Below are positions 1 to 6,853 of a stretch of DNA of 16,148 bases, in pieces; position 1 is the stretch's first letter; each line of letters starts with the position of its first letter. Under the pieces are notes generated by a model. The model ran no database searches. It was not told the origin of the DNA and saw only the letters and a program-made list of their open reading frames with translations. A program made the translations under genes and the position numbers. The DNA comes from Chitinophaga pinensis (GTDB lineage Bacteria; Bacteroidota; Bacteroidia; SXHM01), in contig CAMDBK010000035.1 in assembly GCA_945889235.1 (NCBI GenBank), positions 1 through 16,148 of the forward strand, read 5' to 3'.

Positions 1-61
1 TGCTGATTTCATCATCACCCGGCAGCGGCTTTTTATTTTTATCAAACTTAAATTTGCTCAT
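1..61 (-). CDS. Start of an unidentified protein downstream of the ECF sigma factor (partial)
   Basis: Reading leftward from 61, an ATG opens a frame that stays open to the window edge: about 20 residues beginning MSKFKFDKNKKPLPGDEIS. Its ATG overlaps the TGA of the sigma factor gene in a 4-base ATGA, so the two are probably translated together. The visible part is charged and lysine-rich, without a signal peptide. In Bacteroidota a gene directly behind an ECF sigma gene often encodes an anti-sigma or membrane partner protein, but nothing in these few residues identifies one. The function is unknown, and the gene call rests on the coupling and the open frame. Confidence 0.6.
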   Translation of the reverse strand, partial: MSKFKFDKNKKPLPGDDEIS

Positions 62-615
62 TGCTTTTTCTGGCGTTTCAAAGTAATACTATTTTTCAGT
101 TTCTCCAGTACACGATACACTTTCATCTTTGTTCCTGCTTCGGTCAATCCCAAAATATGTGCCATGTCAAGGAATGAATTTTTGTCAAAGAAACGAAGTT
201 CAATTAAATGGGTTTGCTCTTCCGGTAACTCATTCAATGCCTCAGTCAGCAGTATATAATTTTCTTCTGTTTCTTCTTCACCGGCTTCCTCTGTAAGCTT
301 TCTCAAATCATCTTCATCCAATGGAACAGTTGTGTTTTTACTGCCTTTACGATAAAACATATTTACTTCATTAATGGCAATCCTGAATAACCATGCCGAA
401 AAAGGTGCGCCTGTGAATTTATAATTCTTCAAATTAACAAGAGCTTTCAGAAAAACCTGTGAAGTAATATCTGCCGTTGTTTCTTTGTCATTGATGCGTT
501 TGAAAACAAAAAGAAAAACCGGTTTATACCAATGGTCATACAAATGCGCAAAGCGTTCGGGATTGCTTTGTGCGGCAATAATCAGATCTTTTTCGTTGGG
601 CTGACTGCTCTTCAT
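58..615 (-). CDS. ECF-type RNA polymerase sigma factor (sigma-70 family)
   Basis: This 185-residue protein has the size and layout of an extracytoplasmic-function sigma factor, which directs RNA polymerase to a small regulon. Region 2 spans about residues 21-90, with the core-binding and -10 recognition helices around DITSQVFLKAL (49-59) and AWLFRIAINEV (74-84). An acidic linker follows (about 99-118, rich in E and D). Region 4, the -35 helix-turn-helix, spans about 125-176 (LNELPEEQTHLIELRFF, then the recognition helix GTKMKVYRVLEKLK at 161-174). The tail is basic (RQKKQ). The ATG at 615 gives the full region 2 and no better start lies upstream. The stop overlaps the next gene's ATG, so a two-gene operon with a regulatory partner is likely. 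Which signal it answers to cannot be read from the sequence. The general family call is secure; the subgroup is not. Confidence 0.93.
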   Translation of the reverse strand: MKSSQPNEKDLIIAAQSNPERFAHLYDHWYKPVFLFVFKRINDKETTADITSQVFLKALVNLKNYKFTGAPFSAWLFRIAINEVNMFYRKGSKNTTVPLDEDDLRKLTEEAGEEETEENYILLTEALNELPEEQTHLIELRFFDKNSFLDMAHILGLTEAGTKMKVYRVLEKLKNSITLKRQKKQ

Positions 616-678
616 CTGTGAAGGTAAAAATGCGGATTATATTAAAAGTAACGGTGAAAAAGTGGAATTTATTTTGTC

Positions 679-740
679 CGTCATGCAGAACTTGTTTCAG
701 CATCTCATTATTAAGACCCTGAAACAAGTTCAGGGTGACG
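679..740. repeat. 62-base imperfect palindromic repeat (REP-like)
   Basis: The left arm (679-700) and the right arm (719-740) are reverse complements at 19 of 22 positions, separated by 18 bases that pair partly as well. The core of the left arm is GAACTTGTTTCAG. The arms resemble a GTCATnCTGAACTTGTTTCAG-type intergenic repeat that I recall from many bacterial genomes; that recollection could not be checked here. The element fills most of the gap between the sigma factor and aspartate kinase genes. Its right arm ends 3 bases before the presumed -7 box of the kinase gene. It could act as a mobile REP element, a hairpin in RNA, or a bidirectional terminator-like barrier. Confidence 0.8.
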
Positions 741-743
741 TGC

Positions 744-751
744 TATATTCG
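744..751 (+). promoter_or_regulatory. Putative -7 promoter element for aspartate kinase (TATATTCG)
   Basis: TATATTCG differs at one base from the Bacteroidota primary sigma -7 consensus TAnnTTTG and lies 16 bases before the ATG. No clear TTG is found at -33, where the right arm of the palindromic repeat lies instead. Confidence 0.35.
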
Positions 752-767
752 CAGAAAATTATTTGAG

Positions 768-2045
768 ATGAAAGTGTTTAAATTCGGTGGGGCATCAGTA
801 AAAGATGCGGCAGGCGTAAGAAATGTTGCAAAAATTCTTCAGAAGTATAAAGAAGAAAAAATTCTTGTTGTGGTTTCTGCAATGGGAAAAACTACCAATA
901 TGCTTGAGAAAGTTGCGGAAGTTTTTTATCATAAAAATGCTGATGTTGCTGAACAGATAAAACCTATCCGTGAATATCATCTCAGTATTATGAATGAGCT
1001 TTTCAGCACTGAAAATCATCCTGTTTTTGATCTTATTAATAATGTTTTTGCTGAACTGGAATGGGCTACAGATGGCGAACCAACCAAGGGTTTTGATTTT
1101 GAATACGACCAGATTGTTTCTATTGGTGAAGTGATTGCCACACGTATTGTTAGCGCCTATTTAAATGAAACCGGGTTGCAAAACCGTTGGCTCGATGCAC
1201 GCGATTATATCAGCACAGAAGAGACATGGAGAAGTGCTGCCGTTAACTGGGAAGCAACTGAAAAAAATGTGCAGCAAAAATTAATTCCGCTTTTTGCAGA
1301 AGGAAAAACAAAGCTTGCCATCACGCAAGGTTTTATCGGAGTTACTTCTGAAAACTATACCACTACGCTTGGAAGAGAAGGTTCAGATTTTACAGCTGCA
1401 ATCTTCGCTTACATGCTTCCTGCACAGGATGTAACTATCTGGAAAGATGTGCCGGGCGTATTGAATGCCGACCCGAAATGGTTTGACGATACAGTTTTGT
1501 TAGACAAAATTTCTTACCGTGATGCCATTGAGTTGGCCTGGTTCGGAACAAGTGTGATACATCCGAAAACTATACAACCCTTGCAGAATAAGGGAATTCC
1601 GTTGTATGTAAAATCTTTTATTGAACCAGAGAAAACCGGAACAATTGTATCGAATACAGAAAATCCTCAGCAGATTCCTTCTTTCATTTACAGAATGAAT
1701 CAGGTTTTGATTTCTATCATGTCAAAAGATTTTTCATTTATCGTGGAAAAAAACCTGATGGAAATTTTTAAAACTTTTTCAGAGGCCGGAATAAAAATCA
1801 ACATCATGCAAAATACTGCCATCAGTTTTTCGGTAAGTGTGGATGATGATAAATATAAAATTCCTCTATTGATTGTTGCATTGCAAGAAGATTTTAAAGT
1901 TGTTTACAATTCAGGACTGGAGCTTATAACAATCCGTCACTATGACCAACAAACGATTGAACGTGTAACAGTAAACACTGAAATTCTTCTTGAATTGAAA
2001 AGCAGAAAAACTGTTCAGATGCTGGTAAAAAATTTGGAAGCCTGA
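768..2045 (+). CDS. lysC: Aspartate kinase (monofunctional)
   Basis: This enzyme phosphorylates L-aspartate with ATP, the first step toward lysine/diaminopimelate, threonine and methionine. The 425-residue protein opens with the kinase motif KFGGAS (5-10), has VVVSAMGKTTNML (34-46), and carries the family signature TTLGREGSDFTAA (199-211) in the amino-acid kinase domain (about 1-290). The tail (about 310-425) has the shape of paired ACT domains, which usually bind lysine or threonine for feedback inhibition. No homoserine dehydrogenase domain is fused. ATG at 768 is chosen because the protein then begins exactly at MKVFKFGG. A GTG at 735 would add 11 residues encoded by the palindromic repeat and is unlikely. 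The gene stands alone, with a T9SS cargo gene 40 bases downstream and no visible pathway partner. The symbol lysC is used in the general sense of monofunctional aspartokinase. Confidence 0.95.
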   Translation: MKVFKFGGASVKDAAGVRNVAKILQKYKEEKILVVVSAMGKTTNMLEKVAEVFYHKNADVAEQIKPIREYHLSIMNELFSTENHPVFDLINNVFAELEWATDGEPTKGFDFEYDQIVSIGEVIATRIVSAYLNETGLQNRWLDARDYISTEETWRSAAVNWEATEKNVQQKLIPLFAEGKTKLAITQGFIGVTSENYTTTLGREGSDFTAAIFAYMLPAQDVTIWKDVPGVLNADPKWFDDTVLLDKISYRDAIELAWFGTSVIHPKTIQPLQNKGIPLYVKSFIEPEKTGTIVSNTENPQQIPSFIYRMNQVLISIMSKDFSFIVEKNLMEIFKTFSEAGIKINIMQNTAISFSVSVDDDKYKIPLLIVALQEDFKVVYNSGLELITIRHYDQQTIERVTVNTEILLELKSRKTVQMLVKNLEA

Positions 2046-2085
2046 TTATTATTGTTTTATTTTACTCAACTAAAACTATTTAACC

Positions 2086-3090
2086 ATGAAGAAATTTCTA
2101 CTTCTGATTTTCTCTCTCTCTTACTTTCTTACTTTATCCGCACAACCTTTCTGGACTGAAGATTTCGGAACCGGAAATAACTGTTCGCAGGGAACACTTG
2201 CATCTGCATATACAGGCACAAACGGTGCGTGGTCAGTTCCCAACACCGGAACCAATGATCCTTATGCAAACGAGTTTTTTGTCAGTGCTACTGAAGCAGG
2301 AAGAGGTGTTGGCAATTGTGGAGATGGTTGCCTTGATACGCCAACACAATTGAACAGAACGTTGCATGTTGGAAATGTATTTGCCGACCTTGGTATTTTT
2401 GGCACACTTCCCGCTGATAATGGCGCATCCTATAATAATGGCGGAGTTTGTGCAGGGCTTGGTATTTGTGTTTTAACCGATAAACGCATTGCATCTCCAG
2501 CAATTGATTGCAGCGGAAAAAGTAACATCACTCTCTCGTTTAATTACATGGAAAACGGTGATGGAGCCAATGACAATGCAGAGCTTTGGTATTACGATGG
2601 CATAACAGCATGGGCTTTGCTTGAGAACCTTCCAAAAACAACGTCCAATTGTTCTGGTGGACAGGGAACATGGACTGCTCATTCTGTCCAGTTGCCTCAA
2701 AGCGCTGACCATAATGCAAACGTGAAATTTGGTTTCCGCTGGGTAAATAATGATGACGGGGTTGGCTCAGACCCTTCCTTTGCTGTTGATGATATTACGC
2801 TTGACCCGGGCGATCCGACAGGTGTTTCAGAAGTTACTGCAAACAGGTTTAATATTTTTCCAAATCCTGCTACTGATAAAATAAAAATTACTTTTCATTC
2901 TGTTGTTGCAGAAAATTACAGCATTGAATTTTTCAATACTTTAGGACAAAGTGTGATGAAAGAAAAGATGGAAAACTTCTCCGGTGATTATTCTAAAACG
3001 TTTGATTTATCAACTTTGGAGAGCGGAATTTATTTTGTGCGACTATCTACTCCTGCAGGAACAGAAACTAAAAAACTGGTGTTGTACTGA
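2086..3090 (+). CDS. Secreted protein with T9SS type A C-terminal sorting domain
   Basis: The 334-residue protein starts with a Sec signal peptide (MKKFLLLIFSLSYFLTLSAQ, probable cleavage near residue 19). Residues about 20-135 are rich in G, N, D and cysteine. Residues about 136-240 look like a jelly-roll/MAM-like beta domain: SPAIDCSGKSNITLSFNYM (137-155), ELWYYDG, then SFAVDDITLD (231-240). Residues about 254-334 form a type A sorting domain, with IFPNPATDKI (257-266), GIYFVRL (314-320) and the ending KKLVLY. In Bacteroidota such domains direct passage through the type IX secretion system and are usually removed at the surface. The mature function is unknown: no protease or glycosidase motif was found, and a binding or adhesion role is only a guess. 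The stop codon directly abuts the stop of the convergent gene. Confidence 0.88.
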   Translation: MKKFLLLIFSLSYFLTLSAQPFWTEDFGTGNNCSQGTLASAYTGTNGAWSVPNTGTNDPYANEFFVSATEAGRGVGNCGDGCLDTPTQLNRTLHVGNVFADLGIFGTLPADNGASYNNGGVCAGLGICVLTDKRIASPAIDCSGKSNITLSFNYMENGDGANDNAELWYYDGITAWALLENLPKTTSNCSGGQGTWTAHSVQLPQSADHNANVKFGFRWVNNDDGVGSDPSFAVDDITLDPGDPTGVSEVTANRFNIFPNPATDKIKITFHSVVAENYSIEFFNTLGQSVMKEKMENFSGDYSKTFDLSTLESGIYFVRLSTPAGTETKKLVLY

Positions 3091-4386
3091 TTATTTCGCA
3101 GCTATCTCTTTTATCGCTTTCACTAACAAATCCAAGTCACGCAGTGAAGTGTAAATATGCGGAGTAATTCTCACACCAATTACTGCTTCATGATTTACAG
3201 AAGTAACGTGAATTTTGTAATCGTTGAATAACTGGTTTTCAATCTCCCATGGATTAGTAACTCCTTCAATTCCTATATTGAAAAGAGCGCAAGAGTATTC
3301 AGGTTTCATTGACGTATAGAATTTAACTTTTGGAACATCCTTTACTTTTTCTGTCCAGTAAGTTTTTAAAAACTGAAGTCTTTGTTGTTTTCTTCCTGAG
3401 CCAATAATTAGATGAAACTCAATCGCGTTGCGGATAGCCTGCTCCGTTGCAAAACTGCGTGTTCCCTGCGATTCAAACTTACGGATGTCTTCACTCTGAG
3501 GGTTGTCATTACCAAACAGTGGCCAGATGTTTTTGATTTTTTCTTTTTTGATATACATCATTCCTGAACCGAAAGGTGCACAGAGCCACTTATGTAAACT
3601 CGTTCCGAAATAATCACAACCAAGGTCAGGAATTTTGTAATCAATATGCGCGAATGAATGTGCGCCATCGCACAGCACTTCAATTCCTTTTGCGTGTGCC
3701 TTGTCCGCAATTTTTCTTACCGGAAGAATTTGTCCTGTCCAGTTGATGACGTGGGTAACATGAACCACTTTTGTTTTACTGGTGAATGCTTTTTCATAGA
3801 TGGAAACAATCTCGTCATCATTCTCGGCAGGCACAGGCAAATCAACCCACACCAATTTTATTTTATCCCGTTTCTCGCGTTGCAGCCATGCGTTTTTCAT
3901 GTTGGGATAATCGTATTTACACAACACAATTTCATCCCCTTCTTTCAGATTTAATCCGAAAATGATAGTCTCTAAAGCCTCGGTGGCATTACGATTCACC
4001 ACAACTTCTTCAGCAGAGCAACCGGCAAGTTCAGCAAGTTCTCTTCTCAAAGGTTCGCGCCCCTGATCAATGATGCGCCACATATAATATGAAGGACCGA
4101 AGTTGCTTGTGCGATTGAAATTTTCAAAGGCATCCTGCACTACTTTTGGTTGCGGACTTACACCTCCATTGTTGAGATTGATGATGTCATAATTCAGCGT
4201 ATAGCATTGGCGCACCCATCTCCAGAAATCTTCATCTTCGGCCACTGCATTTGGTGAAAGTGATTGAACGCGCTCAAATGCTTCGTCAATTGCTAAAGCA
4301 TTAAAAGGATCAAGCCATGAGCCGATAGTGATTGCACCGGCTGCTTTGCCGACTTTGCTGAGGAAATTTCTTCTTTGGTTTTGCAT
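3091..4386 (-). CDS. Tat-exported class V aminotransferase-fold PLP enzyme (isopenicillin N epimerase-like)
   Basis: The 431-residue protein has the fold-type I PLP layout of the aminotransferase class V/cysteine desulfurase family, closest in feel to isopenicillin N epimerase-like proteins. The pyridine-pairing aspartate is in LCDGAHSFAHID (238-249, D240) and the Schiff-base lysine is K266 in GTSLHKWLCAPFGSG (261-275). GTRSFATEQAIRNAIEF (308-324) is also typical. The N-terminus carries a twin-arginine signal, QRRNFLSKVGKAAGA (4-18), followed by a weakly hydrophobic stretch and a possible cleavage site after NALA (29-32). It is therefore probably folded with PLP in the cytoplasm and exported. 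It is the last gene of the hmgA-hpd operon, 29 bases after hpd. A transaminase that starts tyrosine breakdown would be expected in the cytoplasm, so the substrate is open; a role as epimerase, lyase or desulfurase is equally possible. Confidence 0.88.
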   Translation of the reverse strand: MQNQRRNFLSKVGKAAGAITIGSWLDPFNALAIDEAFERVQSLSPNAVAEDEDFWRWVRQCYTLNYDIINLNNGGVSPQPKVVQDAFENFNRTSNFGPSYYMWRIIDQGREPLRRELAELAGCSAEEVVVNRNATEALETIIFGLNLKEGDEIVLCKYDYPNMKNAWLQREKRDKIKLVWVDLPVPAENDDEIVSIYEKAFTSKTKVVHVTHVINWTGQILPVRKIADKAHAKGIEVLCDGAHSFAHIDYKIPDLGCDYFGTSLHKWLCAPFGSGMMYIKKEKIKNIWPLFGNDNPQSEDIRKFESQGTRSFATEQAIRNAIEFHLIIGSGRKQQRLQFLKTYWTEKVKDVPKVKFYTSMKPEYSCALFNIGIEGVTNPWEIENQLFNDYKIHVTSVNHEAVIGVRITPHIYTSLRDLDLLVKAIKEIAAK

Positions 4387-4415
4387 GATGAAACTTTGCT
4401 ATACTATAATAAATA

Positions 4416-5573
4416 TTAAAGCGTCCCTCTCTTCTCCTGCTCCCGTTCAATAGACTCAAACAATGCTTTGAAATTACCCGCCCCAAAACCTCTTGCTCCC
4501 ATCCGCTGAATAATTTCAAAAAACAAAGTGGGGCGGTCTTCAACAGGCTTGGTGAAGATTTGTAGCAGGTAACCTTCTTCATCTGCATCAACAAGAATGG
4601 CAAGTTTTTCCAAAACCGAAATATCTTCATGCATCATTTTCATGTGTTCTCCTAAACGTGCCGGAACTTCTTCATAATAGGCGCGGGGAGGAGCGGATAA
4701 AAATTCTACTCCACGCGCTCTTAATTCTGTAACTGTTTTTATGATATCATCTGTCGCCACGGCAATATGCTGCACTCCCGCGCTTTCATAAAAATCAAGG
4801 TATTCTTCAATCTGTGATTTCTTTTTTCCTTCAGCCGGTTCATTGATCGGGAATTTTATTCTACCGTTTCCGTTGCTCATTACTTTACTCATCAGCGCAG
4901 AGTATTCGGTGTGAATTTGCTTGTCGTCAAACGAAAGAAAATTCACAAACCCCATAACATCCTCATACCATTTCACGGTTTTGTTCATTTCGCCCCAGCC
5001 AACATTTCCTACCATGTGGTCAATAAACTTCAAGCCTACAGGTGTTGGATTGTAATCCGATTTCCAGGGTTTGTAGCCGGGAAGAAAAGTGCCTTTATAG
5101 TTTTTGCGCTCCACAAAAAGGTGGACAGTTTCACCATAGGTATAAATTCCACTGCGCACCACTTCGCCAAATTCATCTTTCTCAACGGTTGGGTTCATAA
5201 ATGGATTTGCTCCGCGTTTGGTTGTTTCTTCAAACGCTTTGGTTGCATCTTCAACCCACAGGGCAATCACCTTCACACCATCACCATGTTTACGCAAATG
5301 CGCATTAATAGGCGAATCACTGTTGAGCGGTGTGGTAAGCACCAAACGGATTTTATCCTGAGCCAACACATACGATGCTTTGTCGCGCACACCTGTTTCC
5401 AAACCTGAATATGCGAGGGACTGAAAGCCGAAAGCTGTTTTGTAAAAGTGAGCACTCTGTTTTGCATTGCCCACATAAAATTCTACATAGTCAGTACCGA
5501 GCAAAGGCAAAAAATCCTGCGCCCCTTCAAAGATTTTTTCTAAACCGTATTCTACATTTTTTATCTGTCCCAT
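4416..5573 (-). CDS. hpd: 4-hydroxyphenylpyruvate dioxygenase
   Basis: HPD is a cytosolic non-haem Fe(II) enzyme that converts 4-hydroxyphenylpyruvate and O2 to homogentisate and CO2, the second step of tyrosine catabolism. The 385-residue protein shows two vicinal-oxygen-chelate domains (about 25-155 and 180-345). The expected iron ligands are all present: H186 in FIDHMVGNV, H269 in GVQHIAVATDDI and E353 in RPTLFFEIIQR. The C-terminal helix region GARGFGAGNFKALFESIE (359-376), which closes the active site, is also there. Length is close to eukaryotic HPDs. The ATG at 5573 lies 24 bases after the hmgA stop, so both genes share one transcript, and the next gene starts 29 bases downstream. The pairing with hmgA strongly favours HPD over hydroxymandelate synthase. 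Confidence 0.97.
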   Translation of the reverse strand: MGQIKNVEYGLEKIFEGAQDFLPLLGTDYVEFYVGNAKQSAHFYKTAFGFQSLAYSGLETGVRDKASYVLAQDKIRLVLTTPLNSDSPINAHLRKHGDGVKVIALWVEDATKAFEETTKRGANPFMNPTVEKDEFGEVVRSGIYTYGETVHLFVERKNYKGTFLPGYKPWKSDYNPTPVGLKFIDHMVGNVGWGEMNKTVKWYEDVMGFVNFLSFDDKQIHTEYSALMSKVMSNGNGRIKFPINEPAEGKKKSQIEEYLDFYESAGVQHIAVATDDIIKTVTELRARGVEFLSAPPRAYYEEVPARLGEHMKMMHEDISVLEKLAILVDADEEGYLLQIFTKPVEDRPTLFFEIIQRMGARGFGAGNFKALFESIEREQEKRGTL

Positions 5574-5597
5574 TGTTTTTATTCTTTAATAATTGTG

Positions 5598-6755
5598 TTA
5601 TCCAACCCAACTCTTGTAATAAACTTTATCATCAAGTTTCATCGCATCTTCTGTTACCATCAATGGGCGGAATGTATCCACCATCACCGCCAGTTCCTGC
5701 GTTTCTTTTTGTCCGATGCTACGTTCCATTGCTCCAGGTGCCGGTCCGTGCGGAATGCCTTTAGGATGCAGAGTAATATGTCCTTGCTTGATATTATTTC
5801 TGCTCATGAAGTCACCGTCTACATAATACAACACCTCATCGCTGTCAATGTTGCTGTGATTGTAAGGTGCAGGAACTGATTTAGGATGATAATCATACAA
5901 CCGTGGGCAAAACGAACACACAACAAACGTATTTGTTTCAAAAGTCTGGTGCACTGGTGGTGGCTGGTGAACTCTTCCTGTTATGGGTTCAAAATTGTGA
6001 ATGGAAAACCCGTAAGGAAAATTGTAGCCATCCCAGCCAACCACATCAAAAGGATGTGTGGCGTAAACCACTTCGTGAATCATTCCTTCTTTCTTAATCT
6101 TCATCAGGAAGTTTCCTTTCTTGTCGTTGGTCTCCAGATTTTTCGGAAGTTTCAAATCCCTTTCGCAGTAAGGCGAGTGTTCCAACAATTGTCCGAATGG
6201 ATTGCGGTAACGTTTGGGTGTATAAATCGGTGAGAATGATTCTAAAAATAACAGTCTGTTATCAGTTGTATCAAATTCAATCTGGTAAATCATTCCGCGC
6301 GGAATGACTAAATAATCTCCGTATTCAAATTGAATATTTCCCAGAAAGGTTTTCAGAGTTCCCGTGCCTTTGTGAATGAAAAGCAATTCATCTGCATCCG
6401 CGTTTTTGTAAAAATAACTTGTCAGCGATTTGCGCGGGGCGGCAAGCCCCAGCAGCACATCGTTATTCACCAGCATATATTTCCTGCTTTCCAGAAAATC
6501 ATCTGTTGGAGCAATTTTAAATCCTTCCAACAAACGCGCTTTTATATTTTTTGCGTCCGCAATTTTCGGTGCCACGCTGTACGACTTTACAATTTCTTTT
6601 ACCTGAGTTGGTCGATGAACATGATATAACAATGAAGACATTCCTGAAAAACCTTCCGTTCCGAAAAGCTGTTCATAATAATACTTGCCGTCTTTGTTTT
6701 TAAAAACCGTGTGGCGCTTTTGCGGTATCTTTCCAAGCTTATGATAAATGGGCAT
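5598..6755 (-). CDS. hmgA: Homogentisate 1,2-dioxygenase (short, divergent form)
   Basis: HmgA opens the ring of homogentisate to give maleylacetoacetate, the step after HPD. The 385-residue protein is shorter than the human or Pseudomonas enzymes (about 430-445). The N-terminal half has the cupin-like DELLFIHKGTGTL (122-134) and GDYLVIPRGMIYQIEF (146-161). The C-terminal half has the probable iron site: H300 in APYNHSN, E307 in SDEVLYYVDG and H336 in GIPHGPAPG, matching human H335, E341 and H371 by motif. The first His-to-Glu spacing is seven residues instead of six, while the total from H300 to H336 is unchanged at 36, so D306 is a less likely alternative ligand. It is the first gene of the tyrosine operon. 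The ATG at 6755 is preceded by an AT-rich leader without a Shine-Dalgarno site. Confidence 0.94.
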   Translation of the reverse strand: MPIYHKLGKIPQKRHTVFKNKDGKYYYEQLFGTEGFSGMSSLLYHVHRPTQVKEIVKSYSVAPKIADAKNIKARLLEGFKIAPTDDFLESRKYMLVNNDVLLGLAAPRKSLTSYFYKNADADELLFIHKGTGTLKTFLGNIQFEYGDYLVIPRGMIYQIEFDTTDNRLLFLESFSPIYTPKRYRNPFGQLLEHSPYCERDLKLPKNLETNDKKGNFLMKIKKEGMIHEVVYATHPFDVVGWDGYNFPYGFSIHNFEPITGRVHQPPPVHQTFETNTFVVCSFCPRLYDYHPKSVPAPYNHSNIDSDEVLYYVDGDFMSRNNIKQGHITLHPKGIPHGPAPGAMERSIGQKETQELAVMVDTFRPLMVTEDAMKLDDKVYYKSWVG

Positions 6756-6774
6756 GTTTTCTGTTTTGGTGTGG

Positions 6775-6802
6775 CTAAATTAGACAAACCTTGCCTCACA
6801 AA
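6775..6802 (-). promoter_or_regulatory. Possible promoter of the hmgA-hpd operon
   Basis: On the minus strand, TTTG (6802-6799) is followed after 16 bases by TAATTTAG (6782-6775), one base off the Bacteroidota -7 consensus TAnnTTTG and 19 bases before the hmgA ATG. The spacing is shorter than the usual 17-23, so this is a weak call. A small hairpin, CCTCA/TGAGG (6794-6811, 8-base A-rich loop), overlaps the -33 side and might be an operator. Confidence 0.25.
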
Positions 6803-6835
6803 AAAATGAGGTGTGTCATGTTTTCTATTAATAGG

Positions 6836-6843
6836 TAAATTCG
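6836..6843 (+). promoter_or_regulatory. Putative -7 promoter element for the M28 peptidase gene (TAAATTCG)
   Basis: TAAATTCG is one base off TAnnTTTG and lies only 10 bases before the ATG at 6854, which would give a very short leader. No clear -33 TTG was found. Confidence 0.28.
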
Positions 6844-6853
6844 CAAACAAATT

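Noticed and set aside
735..767. Upstream GTG start that would lengthen aspartate kinase by 11 residues
   Set aside because: The extension is encoded by the palindromic repeat and the -7 box region, and the family starts directly at MKVFKFGG.
4911..5408. A 165-residue open frame opposite hpd
   Set aside because: It is antisense to a gene with all iron ligands intact and has no recognisable features.
5886..6233. Open frame opposite hmgA
   Set aside because: It is a shadow of the hmgA coding sequence, with no signal, motif or start context.
6794..6811. CCTCA/TGAGG hairpin as a terminator
   Set aside because: It lies between divergent starts, has only 5 pairs and an 8-base loop, and no gene ends there. 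It is noted only as a possible operator.
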